A DNA stretch of 64,000 nucleotides from DATKFM01 sp963810485 (lineage in GTDB: Bacteria > Pseudomonadota > Alphaproteobacteria > Dongiales > Dongiaceae), in assembly GCA_963810485.1 (NCBI GenBank), contig CAWENQ010000004.1, positions 124,001 to 188,000 on the forward strand. Direction: 5' to 3'. The notes under the pieces are model-generated. The model had not been told where the DNA came from, did not search any database, and saw only the letters and a list, made by a program, of their open reading frames with translations. Shown here piece after piece: positions 54,085-62,198 of this stretch (positions are counted from its first letter, which is position 1; every line of letters begins with the position of its first letter). The translations under genes and the position numbers were made by a program.

Positions 54085-55494
54085 GTGCCAGTGATAGCGA
54101 GTGTCGTGAGCGCAGTGGAACAGGCGAATGCTCAAACGGAGACCGGCGGTCCGCCGGCGGTCCTCCCGATGTCGCGCCAGCGCGAGGCCGCGCGGCTCGC
54201 CCGGCTGATGCATCGCCTTGCCTGGGCCGTCGCCGCCATTGTCACGCTGCTGATCCCCACCAGTTATTTCGTCGTCGGCTACAGTTACGAAGTCCGGCAT
54301 CTGCTGTCGGAAGCCAGTCTGCAAGGCACCAGCCTTTCCCAGGCCGGCGACGGCGCCTTGGAAACCTGGCGGACCGATCCCGAGACCTTGGCGGCGCTGC
54401 TGCCGCTTTCGGCAGATGCTCACAAAGATGTGGCCTATCGCATCATCGATGAACATGGCCAGATCATTGCCGTCATCGGCTTCGAACAGCAGGACCCCAT
54501 CCTGACGCGCGGCGCGCTGCTGACTTTCGACGACGGCGACGTCGCGCTGCTGGAAGTGCAGCGCAGCCTGCTGCCGCTGCTGTCACGCACTGCCATCGCC
54601 GGCGCCGTCGGCATCGCGCTGGCCACCGTGTTGCTGCTGATCTTCTGGCTGCTGCCGACCCGCATCATCAACGGCGTGTTCGACCGCCTGGCGCGATCCG
54701 AAGTCGACTTGATGTTGGCGCGCGATCACGCGGAATCCGCAAGCCGGGCGAAATCCGAGTTCCTGGCCGTCATGAGCCACGAATTGCGCACGCCCCTCAA
54801 CGCCATCCTCGGCTTCGCCGAGATGATGCAGCGCGGCAGCTTCGGGCCGCTGGGACATAAGCGCTACGATGAATATATCGGCGACATCCACGCCAGCGGC
54901 CGGCACCTGCTGGAGATGGTCAACGACATCCTTGACTTGACCAAGGCCGAGGCCGGCAAGCTCGATCTCGTCGAGGTCAGCGTATCGGTCGCGGAGATCG
55001 CCGATGCCGCTTGCCGCATGGTGGCGCCGCAGGCCCGCGCCAGGCACATCGTCGTCAGCAACCGCATTGCCCGCAACCTGCCGATGCTGCGCGGCGACGA
55101 GCGGCGCCTGACCCAGATCATGCTGAATTTCGTGGCGAACGCCGTGAAGTTCAGCAATGACGGCGGCCGCGTCGAACTCGATGCTTTCCTCGATGAGGAT
55201 GGATCATTCGCCGTGATGGTGCGCGACAACGGCATCGGCATCGCCGAAGCCGATATCCCGCGGGTCATGCAGATCTTCCAGCAGGCCGACCACGGCCATG
55301 CACGGCGTTATGGCGGCACCGGTCTGGGGCTGCCGCTGGCCAAGAAACTGATCGAACTCCATGGCGGCAACCTGGTCCTGGAGAGCAAGCAGGATTCCGG
55401 CACGCGCATCATCGCCCGGTTCCCGGTCTCGCGGGTCATCGCCGTGGCGGAAGCCCCGGCGGCAAATGTCATTCCGCTGGTGCGCGCGAGCTAG
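54085..55494 (+). CDS. Sensor histidine kinase, PleC/DivJ-like catalytic core
   Basis: The 469-residue membrane kinase has a short N-terminus, TM1 (residues ~45-65), a ~100-residue periplasmic or extracellular loop, and TM2 (~170-190). The HisKA block SRAKSEFLAVMSHELRTPLN carries the phospho-accepting His; LGFAEMMQRGSFGPLGHKRY and DIHASGRHLLEMVNDILDLT follow and are typical of the alphaproteobacterial PleC/DivJ/PdhS branch. The ATPase part has the N box NFVANAVKF, DNGIGIAEADIP and GGTGLGLPLA. The signal is unknown. GTG 54085 begins the frame; ATG 54169 is the safest alternative. No response regulator gene is adjacent. Confidence 0.88.
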   Translation: MPVIASVVSAVEQANAQTETGGPPAVLPMSRQREAARLARLMHRLAWAVAAIVTLLIPTSYFVVGYSYEVRHLLSEASLQGTSLSQAGDGALETWRTDPETLAALLPLSADAHKDVAYRIIDEHGQIIAVIGFEQQDPILTRGALLTFDDGDVALLEVQRSLLPLLSRTAIAGAVGIALATVLLLIFWLLPTRIINGVFDRLARSEVDLMLARDHAESASRAKSEFLAVMSHELRTPLNAILGFAEMMQRGSFGPLGHKRYDEYIGDIHASGRHLLEMVNDILDLTKAEAGKLDLVEVSVSVAEIADAACRMVAPQARARHIVVSNRIARNLPMLRGDERRLTQIMLNFVANAVKFSNDGGRVELDAFLDEDGSFAVMVRDNGIGIAEADIPRVMQIFQQADHGHARRYGGTGLGLPLAKKLIELHGGNLVLESKQDSGTRIIARFPVSRVIAVAEAPAANVIPLVRAS

Positions 55495-55520
55495 CGATCT
55501 CTCGAAGAGAAAACGCACCG

Positions 55521-56138
55521 TCACGGCAGGACGGTGACGACCCATTCCAGGCGGGTGTCGTTGTAGTGGGCGGCGCCCTTCTCCGCTTCCCAGTTTTCGA
55601 TCTCCAGGCACTGGTCGACCAGGTCGCCGCTCTGGGAAATCGGAAAGACGGCAAATTCGCAGGTGAACATGGTGACGCTCGAGAGCGTCGCGACCGTGCA
55701 GCCGAAAACCGGGCGGGCGGATTCCATGGCACGCTTGTAGACGCCGGCCCAGGTATCCTGGCCGCCGGCGACGTCCATCTCATCCAGATACCGGCCGGCG
55801 ATGTTGTAGCCCAGCGCATCGTTCACCGCAGCACCACCGAGCCGGTAGCGCACGCGGAAGGGATTGCGCTGCAGTTCGCCGATGATGATGTAGGGAAGCA
55901 GGTCCTTTAAATCGGTGGGATCGATGTCGCGCCGCAACGGCACCTGGCGGTTGCCGCGGCGCTCTTCCCAGTAGGCTTTCAGCCGTTCGATGCGCGGCAG
56001 CTTCCGCGAGCGCCAATTGGGGCGCGGCAAATCTCCCTCAAGCACGGCGGGCGCCAAAGCGCCGCTGCCGAAGCTGTCTGCAATTTCCGAATGAAGGCGA
56101 TCGCCCATCGTCCGACCAAAGTTCACTGTCGATACCAT
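55521..56138 (-). CDS. PAS_5-domain protein
   Basis: The 205-residue protein has the PAS_5 (DUF1488-like group) layout common in Rhodospirillales: RIERLKAYWEERRGNRQVPL, RDIDPTDLKDLLPYIIIGEL, then RNPFRVRYRLGGAAVNDALG and GRYLDEMDV. PAS folds sense a ligand or bind a partner; no output domain is attached. The start at 56138 may instead be ATG 56108 (MGDRLHSEI). It is convergent with the kinase gene and lies 79 bases downstream of the LysR gene on the same strand. Confidence 0.82.
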   Translation of the reverse strand: MVSTVNFGRTMGDRLHSEIADSFGSGALAPAVLEGDLPRPNWRSRKLPRIERLKAYWEERRGNRQVPLRRDIDPTDLKDLLPYIIIGELQRNPFRVRYRLGGAAVNDALGYNIAGRYLDEMDVAGGQDTWAGVYKRAMESARPVFGCTVATLSSVTMFTCEFAVFPISQSGDLVDQCLEIENWEAEKGAAHYNDTRLEWVVTVLP

Positions 56139-56217
56139 CAGACAGAATGCCGGCGATTGGTTAAGAATCGTTGAGAATCGCTGCGTATTCTATGATTTAT
56201 CGGCCGTCCGATAGGTT

Positions 56218-57174
56218 CTAGGCGCGCTGTTTCTGGCGCCGCGGCAGCCGGTGGGCGGATTGCGCCAGCACGCTGTCGAGCACATCCAGGAATGCGCGGG
56301 CGGCTGCCGTGGTCTCCGAACCGATGCGGGTGACGATGCCGATATCGCGCTTAATCACCGGCTCGACCAGCGGCACCTGCACCAGGGTGCGCGAGTCCAC
56401 CATCGGCACCGCGAGATCGGGCAGTGCCGTGATGCCCAGGCCCGCCTCCAGCAAGCCGCAGAGCGTGGCCCAGGAGCCGACTTCGAAGGCCGGCTGAACG
56501 ATGGTGGAGAAATCGCCGAAGGTGTCGTCCAGCAGCCGCCGCATGCTGGTATCGGGAGTCAGCATGAGGAAGGATTCGTTTTTCAGCACGCTCCAGGGCA
56601 CCTGGTTGCGCTGCGCCAGGCGATGGTTGGTCGGACAGACGAGGACGAAGCGGTCCTCGGCGATCGGCCGGAACTCCAGGTCGGGCTGCGCCTGCCAGTA
56701 GCTGCTCATGCCGATATCGGCATCGGCCTGGCGCACGGCCCGCAGCACCGCGGCAGCCGTACCGTCGCGAATCTGGATGGAGATGTCCGGATGCTCTTTC
56801 TGGAACCGGGTGATCGCTTCCGGCAGCACGCGGACCGCAAGCGACGGCAGGCAGGCGACCGTCAGCATGGAGCGCCTCTCGGCGGCGGCTTCCTTCACGT
56901 CGCGAATCGCCGCCTCGAAATCCATCAGCAGCCGCTCGGCGGTCGGCAGCAGGCGCAGCCCATCGGCGGTCAGCCCGATGCTGCGGGTGGTGCGGTCGAG
57001 CAGGCGCAGGCCCAGGGCCGACTCGAGCTGCCGCAGCGACAGGCTCAAGGCCGGCTGCGAAACGCCGAGCTGCTGCGCCGCGCGCGTGAAGTTTCCGCAG
57101 CGGACAATCGTCACGAAGCTGCGCAACTGCCGCAGATCCACATTCATCGGTTTGTTTTGAGAGCTGGAGGTCAT
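56218..57174 (-). CDS. LysR-family transcriptional regulator
   Basis: The 318-residue protein has the N-terminal winged helix of LysR proteins: LRQLRSFVTIVRCGNFTRAA, QQLGVSQPALSLSLRQLESA, LGLRLLDRTTRSIGLTADG. The co-inducer domain (about residues 95-310) resembles type 2 periplasmic binding folds. LysR proteins usually control a divergent gene; here none lies within the 280-base upstream gap, so its target is not visible. ATG at 57174 starts MTSSSQNKPMNVDLRQL; ATG 57147 (MNVDLRQL) is the classical N-terminus. Confidence 0.93.
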   Translation of the reverse strand: MTSSSQNKPMNVDLRQLRSFVTIVRCGNFTRAAQQLGVSQPALSLSLRQLESALGLRLLDRTTRSIGLTADGLRLLPTAERLLMDFEAAIRDVKEAAAERRSMLTVACLPSLAVRVLPEAITRFQKEHPDISIQIRDGTAAAVLRAVRQADADIGMSSYWQAQPDLEFRPIAEDRFVLVCPTNHRLAQRNQVPWSVLKNESFLMLTPDTSMRRLLDDTFGDFSTIVQPAFEVGSWATLCGLLEAGLGITALPDLAVPMVDSRTLVQVPLVEPVIKRDIGIVTRIGSETTAAARAFLDVLDSVLAQSAHRLPRRQKQRA

Positions 57175-57454
57175 GGTGAATATGTCAAACTAGACCGCCT
57201 CTAGAAAGGGCTCAAAGTAACTCACAGTTAAGTGTATTCCAGTATGACCGCATTTCAGACGACAGGCACATCATCATTCGGACTGGCCACTGGAGCAGAA
57301 CGCCGCACCCAACGGGACCAATTACCAGAATGGTCCGCCCAAGTGGTAGTAATCTGCTGCGGTTTTATTCAGCAGTTACGAATTTCGATATTGGTGAGGT
57401 TGCGACGCCTCGTTGCCGGCGCTTATGGGCGGCCCTTCCGGCCTCGGGCGAGAT

Positions 57455-57811
57455 CTAGCTGTTCTGGCAGGCGATCTTCACCACGTCTTCCATGCGGAAG
57501 GGTTTCTGCAGCAGGGCCAGGGCGCCGGCCGCAACGGCCTGCTCGACAGCGGCCTCCGTTAAGCCCGTCATCAGGACGATTTTCGCGTCCGGATAGCGTT
57601 CGCGAACCGCGAAGAAACAATCGACGCCGTTCATCACGGGCATGCGGAAGTCGACAAAGCTGAGATCGTATTTTGTTTCGGCATAATGCTGCACCGCCTC
57701 GGCACCATTGCCGGCGATACGCACCGCATGACCCGCCATGCTCAAGGCCTCGGCGATGCTTTCGGCAAGATCGGAATCGTCGTCGACGACAAGAATATTG
57801 AGCGCCGTCAT
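57455..57811 (-). CDS. Single-domain response regulator (receiver)
   Basis: This 118-residue protein is just a CheY-like receiver. It has the acidic pocket in ILVVDDDSDLAESI, the phospho-accepting Asp54 in LSFVDFRMPVMNGVD, Thr82 in IVLMTGLTEAA and Lys in ALLQKPFRMEDV. No output domain exists, so it likely acts by protein contact or as a phosphorelay intermediate. No kinase gene is directly adjacent; the nearest is at 54085-55494 on the other strand, with two unrelated regulators between. Confidence 0.92.
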   Translation of the reverse strand: MTALNILVVDDDSDLAESIAEALSMAGHAVRIAGNGAEAVQHYAETKYDLSFVDFRMPVMNGVDCFFAVRERYPDAKIVLMTGLTEAAVEQAVAAGALALLQKPFRMEDVVKIACQNS

Positions 57812-58233
57812 GCGGCTTTCTCCTGCGGCAGATCGTCAGGCCCGATCATCAGCAAGAGCGTACCTAAGCCGGCAATGATCGCCGTGCGGACGCTGAACCT
57901 CTGCAATGCTCTTGCCATCAGATTCGCCGGCACCTGTTGATCTCGACCAATCGGGAATAGCGGCTTTCGCCAGAAGACGCCTCTGGTTGCCGAAACTCCG
58001 CACTGGATGGGCTACGGCGTCCCGGCGTCTTGCCGACACCCCCTGACGGATGTCTTCCGGATTGCCGAGATGATTGCCAAACATGTGTAATTCGACCGCT
58101 AGAACCTGCCACGACAGGCCTACGGTCGGCTCGGAAACGACGTATCGGAACGGGAATATAGAACTATAGAATCAGTAGATTATCAGGAGCACTCTCAGTT
58201 GGTTTTCGGTGTGCCATATGACGTAAAATCGCG
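57812..58233. other. Intergenic region, no gene seen
   Basis: The 422 bases between the receiver and enoyl-CoA hydratase genes hold only short shadow frames without family features. The part near 58140-58200 (GAATATAGAACTATAGAAT) is AT-rich. It may hold promoter elements for the receiver gene, but I cannot assign one. Confidence 0.45.
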
Positions 58234-59049
58234 TCATGGGCGGTCGAATCTTGCATCCCGCCAGGCCAGAGCCGCCTTGAGGCCGTCGCGCCGGACGATC
58301 TCGTCGAACTCGCGGCCTTCCGGCGTGTCCATGGCCTCGATCTGCACCTCCATCTCCATGCCCATGGTCAGGGCCTCGCGGAAGCCCATGATGTCCAGGC
58401 TGCGGTTGATCGCCTGCTTCACCATCGCCACCTTCTGCCGGTCGTTCACGGCGATGTCCCGCGCCAGCTTGAGCGCTGAGTCCAGATGCATCCCGGCCGG
58501 AACGGCGCGGTTGATCAGGCCCCAGTTCAGCGCCTCCTCGGCGCCGATGCGGTCGAAGCCCGACAGCAGCCATTCCTTCGCCTTCTTCGGTCCGGCCATC
58601 CAGGGCATCAGCAGCGCGACGATGCCGCTGCCGAATCGCAATTCCGGCTCGCCGAAGCGCGCGGTGGCGTCGGCGATGGTGATGTCGCAGGCCATGGCCA
58701 GCTCGCAGCCGGCGGCAATGGCCGCGCCATGAACAGCGGCGATGGTCGGCTTCGGAAAATGCCAGAACTGCATGATGAAGTCGAAGTCGCGCTCGATCAC
58801 CGGCCGCCACTCGGCGATGCCCGTGCGCTCCGTGGCCGCGCCGTCCTTCAGATCGAAGCCGGAGCAGAAGCCGCGCCCGGCGCCCTGCAGCACCAGCACC
58901 CGCAGGCTGTCGTCTTTCTCCAGCGCCGTCAGCAGCTCCTTCGTCTCGTCGATCATCTGCCGGTTGATGGCATTGAGCCGTTCGGGGCGGTTCAAGGTCA
59001 GCAGGCCGATGCCGCCGCGGTTCTCGAATTGGATGGTTTGATGATTCAT
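58234..59049 (-). CDS. Enoyl-CoA hydratase/isomerase-family protein
   Basis: This 271-residue crotonase-fold protein keeps both catalytic glutamates of hydratases: VHGAAIAAGCELAMACDITI and RFGEPELRFGSGIVALL. The first oxyanion segment is RGFCSGFDLKDG. It probably hydrates an enoyl-CoA in fatty-acid or amino-acid breakdown. The ATG at 59049 has GGAG close upstream (GGGGAGAAGCG) and the frame runs much further only by chance. It is divergent from the DMT transporter gene. Confidence 0.9.
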   Translation of the reverse strand: MNHQTIQFENRGGIGLLTLNRPERLNAINRQMIDETKELLTALEKDDSLRVLVLQGAGRGFCSGFDLKDGAATERTGIAEWRPVIERDFDFIMQFWHFPKPTIAAVHGAAIAAGCELAMACDITIADATARFGEPELRFGSGIVALLMPWMAGPKKAKEWLLSGFDRIGAEEALNWGLINRAVPAGMHLDSALKLARDIAVNDRQKVAMVKQAINRSLDIMGFREALTMGMEMEVQIEAMDTPEGREFDEIVRRDGLKAALAWRDARFDRP

Positions 59050-59151
59050 CGCTTCTCCCCAGGGGCGCCTTGGTTGGCGCCGCCTTGCACGCATACCCGG
59101 CATCCTTTCCGCGCCATCGTCAAGCGCCCGGCGACCGGCTAGTCTCGCGCC

Positions 59152-60090
59152 ATGTGGCTCGCCAATCTGGGCCTGCTTGTCGTGGCCTTCGCCTGGGGCT
59201 CGCAGATTCCCGTCCTGACCGTCCTGCTCGCCCACTGGGATCCCTATTTCCTGGCGGCGGTGCGCTATGTGCTGGCGGTGCCGGTGCTGCTGCTGTTGCT
59301 GCGGCTGCTGGAGCCCCGTCACTACGATCTCAGCGGCCTGGCCAGCGGCCGGGTGTGGATACTCGGCATCGCGCTCGGCCTGTTCGTGCCGCTCTATACC
59401 ATCGGCATCGCCCATGCCGACCCCAACACCGCGGCCATCATCGGCTCGATGGGGACGGTGATCGGCGGTCTCGTCGGCTGGATCGGCTTCCGCATGCCGA
59501 TCGAGCGCGCCCTTTGGCCGGCGATCGTTCTTGCCCTCGCCGGCGGCATCCTCGCCACCTTCAGGCCGGACATGGCCGGCAGCGGCTTCGATATCCGCGG
59601 CGGCGAGTTCCTGGTGATCCTCGCCGCCGCCTGCTGGGCCTGGTACTCGCTGGCCGCGCAGCGCTGGCTGGGACACTGGTCCCAGCTCAAGATCAGCGTC
59701 ATCACGATGGTGCCGGCCACCATCGTCTCGGTGATTGTCTATGCCGGGGCGGCGCTGCTGGGCGAGGCTCCCTGGCCGCCGCCGCCGCAGCGGGATGCAT
59801 TGGACATCGGCCTGGTCATCTGGATGGTGGCGATGGCGGTCATCGCCGGCCTGATCTTCTGGAACTACGGCATGCAGAAGCTCGGCATCATCATCAGTTC
59901 GATCTACCTGAACTTCGTGCCGATCTTCGCCGTCCTCATCATCGCGATCCTGGGAACGCCGCCGCGATTGCTGCAGATCGCCGGCGGCGCATTGGTGCTG
60001 ATCGGCGTCTTCCTGTCCCAGCGGCATCACTTCGCCTGGTATCGCCGGATCACGGGCGCGGCCGGTAGCGGCGCACGCACCGGGGCCTGA
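59152..60090 (+). CDS. EamA/DMT-family transporter
   Basis: The 312-residue protein has two repeated five-span halves, as EamA/DMT exporters do (GLLVVAFAWGSQIPVL, then RYVLAVPVLLLLLRLL; second half GGEFLVILAAACWAWYSLAA). The turn GIAHADPNTAAIIGSMGTVI and NYGMQKLGIIISSIYLN are typical. It probably exports or exchanges amino acids or other small metabolites. The next gene, two bases after its stop, is a paralogue; the two could form a heterodimer. Confidence 0.88.
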   Translation: MWLANLGLLVVAFAWGSQIPVLTVLLAHWDPYFLAAVRYVLAVPVLLLLLRLLEPRHYDLSGLASGRVWILGIALGLFVPLYTIGIAHADPNTAAIIGSMGTVIGGLVGWIGFRMPIERALWPAIVLALAGGILATFRPDMAGSGFDIRGGEFLVILAAACWAWYSLAAQRWLGHWSQLKISVITMVPATIVSVIVYAGAALLGEAPWPPPPQRDALDIGLVIWMVAMAVIAGLIFWNYGMQKLGIIISSIYLNFVPIFAVLIIAILGTPPRLLQIAGGALVLIGVFLSQRHHFAWYRRITGAAGSGARTGA

Positions 60091-60092
60091 GC

Positions 60093-61037
60093 ATGGCCCC
60101 CGCCAAGGCCGGAAGCGGCAATTTCAGCCTGCTGTTCGTCGCCATCACCTGGGGCACGATGATCCCCGGCCTGAATCTGCTGCTGCACAACTGGGACCCG
60201 TTCTTCCTGGCGGCAGCGCGCTATGCATTCGCGGCGCCGATCCTGATGCTGTTCCTGCTGTTCCTTGACGGCAACCGGCGCACGCCCGTGCATGTGCCGA
60301 TGTGGCGGCTCTGGCTGCTGGGCGCGATCGGCATCGGCAGCTTTGCGCCGCTGTTCACCATCGGCATCGCTCACGCCAATCCGGTCACGGCGGCGATCAT
60401 CGTGTCGACCGGACCGGCCGTCGGCGCGCTGGTCGCCTGGCTGTTCTTCCGCATCCCGCTGGATCCCGCGATGATCCCGGCGATCGTGCTGGCCATACTC
60501 GGCTGCAGCCTCGCCACCTACGATCCAACCGCCGCGAGCCATGGTTTCGAAATCCGCGGCGGCGAATTCCTGATAATTCTCGGGTCGGTCTGCTGGTCCT
60601 GGTATTCCCTGGCGGCGCAACGCTGGCTGCAGGGCTGGTCGCAGGTCCGCATCGCCGCCGCGACAACCGCGACGGGCTCTGTCGCGACGATTGCTGTCTA
60701 CCTGGTGGCCGGCCTGCTCGGCGCCGCCCATTTGCCGCCGGCGCTGCCGTCATCCTGGCAGGACGTGGCGATCCTGGCCTGGATCGTGGTGGTGCTGGTG
60801 GCGATCGGACTCATTGCCTGGAACCATGGCGTCAACCGGGCGGGTATCGTGGTGGCGCTGATTTATCTGAACATGATGCCCGTGGTCGCGATCGCCATCA
60901 CGGCGCTGCTGGGCACGCCGCCGCGCTTGTTCCAGATCGTCGGCGGCGGCCTGGTCATTGCCGGCGTGCTGCAATCCCAGCTCCGCCGCCTGCGCAAGGC
61001 GCGAAGAGCGGCTGTCCCTGGCGAGGATCAGATCTAG
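60093..61037 (+). CDS. EamA/DMT-family transporter (tandem paralogue)
   Basis: This 314-residue protein resembles the preceding one across its length (same GIAHANPVTAAIIVSTGPAV turn, GGEFLIILGSVCWSWYSLAA, NHGVNRAGIVVALIYLN). Ten hydrophobic spans are expected. It starts two bases after the upstream stop and must be translated from the same mRNA. The pair probably arose by tandem duplication. Confidence 0.88.
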   Translation: MAPAKAGSGNFSLLFVAITWGTMIPGLNLLLHNWDPFFLAAARYAFAAPILMLFLLFLDGNRRTPVHVPMWRLWLLGAIGIGSFAPLFTIGIAHANPVTAAIIVSTGPAVGALVAWLFFRIPLDPAMIPAIVLAILGCSLATYDPTAASHGFEIRGGEFLIILGSVCWSWYSLAAQRWLQGWSQVRIAAATTATGSVATIAVYLVAGLLGAAHLPPALPSSWQDVAILAWIVVVLVAIGLIAWNHGVNRAGIVVALIYLNMMPVVAIAITALLGTPPRLFQIVGGGLVIAGVLQSQLRRLRKARRAAVPGEDQI

Positions 61038-61076
61038 CCGATAGGCTTCCCCTCATCGTTCAACGGAGGGGTTCCC

Positions 61077-61436
61077 ATGGCCAAGCACATCCACTTCAAG
61101 CGCGGCAAGATCAAGTTCGACAAATATGGCGGCCCGCCGGGCAAGGCCTCCATCGCCCGCCTGATCACGCCCGACATCAGCAAGACCATGGGTGCCGGCA
61201 TCGCCAAGTTCGACGGCTGCTCCCTCGAATGGACGGTGCTCTATGACGAGGTCATCGTGGTGCTGGAAGGCAAGTTCCGCCTGCGCCTGGGCAAAGGCTA
61301 CCGCACGAAACTGGAGGCAAAGCCCGGCGACGTCATCTGGCTGCCCGAGGGAACGCCGCTGAAGTACGAGGGCGACAAGGCCACGGTGTTCTACGGCCTC
61401 TATCCCGTCGACTGGCGGGCGAGGCATGGGATGTAA
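61077..61436 (+). CDS. EutQ-like cupin
   Basis: The 119-residue protein has a single cupin barrel of the EutQ type: EWTVLYDEVIVVLEGKFRLR, then AKPGDVIWLPEGTPLKYEG and VFYGLYPVDWRARHG. EutQ is acetate kinase-like in ethanolamine-using bacteria, but solitary members of this family have other roles. No other eut genes are present. It follows the DMT pair after 39 bases and may be part of the same transcript. Confidence 0.82.
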   Translation: MAKHIHFKRGKIKFDKYGGPPGKASIARLITPDISKTMGAGIAKFDGCSLEWTVLYDEVIVVLEGKFRLRLGKGYRTKLEAKPGDVIWLPEGTPLKYEGDKATVFYGLYPVDWRARHGM

Positions 61437-61466
61437 AACTTATTTCGCCTCGCACCTCGGACCTCA

Positions 61467-61507
61467 CCCCTCACCCTAACCCTCTCCCCGCAGGCGGGGA
61501 GAGGGGA
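61467..61507 (-). repeat. REP-like intergenic palindromic unit
   Basis: The unit begins CCCCTCACCCTAACCCTCTC and folds around CCCCGCAGGCGGGG. It is inverted relative to the unit at 61521-61565, and shares its tail with those near 37.2 kb, so at least four copies of this element occur in the window. Confidence 0.8.
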
Positions 61508-61520
61508 CTGTAGTAGTATG

Positions 61521-61565
61521 TCCCCTCTCCCCCACGCAGTGGGGGAGAGGGTTAGGGTGAGGGGG
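61521..61565 (+). repeat. REP-like intergenic palindromic unit (inverted partner)
   Basis: The unit opens TCCCCTCTCCCCCACGCAGT and ends GAGAGGGTTAGGGTGAGGGG. It forms an inverted BIME-like pair with 61467-61507, only 13 bases apart. Both lie between the cupin gene and the small exported-protein gene. Confidence 0.8.
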
Positions 61566-61702
61566 TGTCGATTGAAAGCACCATACATCCCGAAAAACAT
61601 CCCGAAAAGCGAACGCCTCGGATCGAGGGATCAGATCCGAGGCGTCCATTTCACCCAACTTGTCTGAAGTTGAACGTGATTCGTCGATCGCGTTCCGCGT
61701 AT

Positions 61703-62110
61703 CTAGTTCATCACTTCCGGAAAGCGGACGATGTGCTCGGTCTGATGTCCGCCGCCCACATTCAGGGTGAACTCATTGCGGTAGGCGCTCTCGGCGACCG
61801 CCGCGATCCGGTACTTGTCCGGCGGCAGGTTCACGAGCAGGAACGGCCCGTCGCATACTGCCTCGAACACCGGCTCGCCCTTGGCGTTCTCGATGCTGAC
61901 GGCGATGTCGGAGAGATAGTCGCCATTGCCGCCGGCGAACACCAGCTTCGCCGGATAGTTCATCCAGCGAGGGTCGTTCTGGCTCTCATCGCCGACGCCG
62001 GCGCAGGCATAGTTGATGCCGTTGAAAGACTTTTCCTGGTCTGCCGCCAGCGCCGCGCTCGACAAAACAGCCAGCAGTCCGGCAACGGCAAGATTGATTC
62101 CCGCTCGCAT
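61703..62110 (-). CDS. Small exported protein with carboxypeptidase-regulatory-like fold
   Basis: The 135-residue protein starts with a Sec signal peptide (MRAGINLAVAGLLAVLSSAA, cleavage after LAADQ). The mature part has paired cysteines (NYACAGVGDES and EAVCDGPFLLV) that could form a disulfide, then LPPDKYRIAAVAESAYRNEF, a beta-strand pattern seen in carboxypeptidase-regulatory-like domains. Function is unknown. AAGGAG lies six bases before ATG 62110, so I prefer that to the upstream frame start. Confidence 0.78.
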   Translation of the reverse strand: MRAGINLAVAGLLAVLSSAALAADQEKSFNGINYACAGVGDESQNDPRWMNYPAKLVFAGGNGDYLSDIAVSIENAKGEPVFEAVCDGPFLLVNLPPDKYRIAAVAESAYRNEFTLNVGGGHQTEHIVRFPEVMN

Positions 62111-62198
62111 GGCAATCTCCTTTTCGATGGGAAGAGGTGAGCTTAACCGGGCGCTGGCCGCTTTCTGTGGCCGCAACAAGGCGAAATTGGGGCCGAGG

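Noticed and set aside
57836..58112. Possible histidine kinase remnant upstream of the receiver gene
   Set aside because: No H box, N box or G box could be found in any frame; the open frames are short and unlike known kinases.
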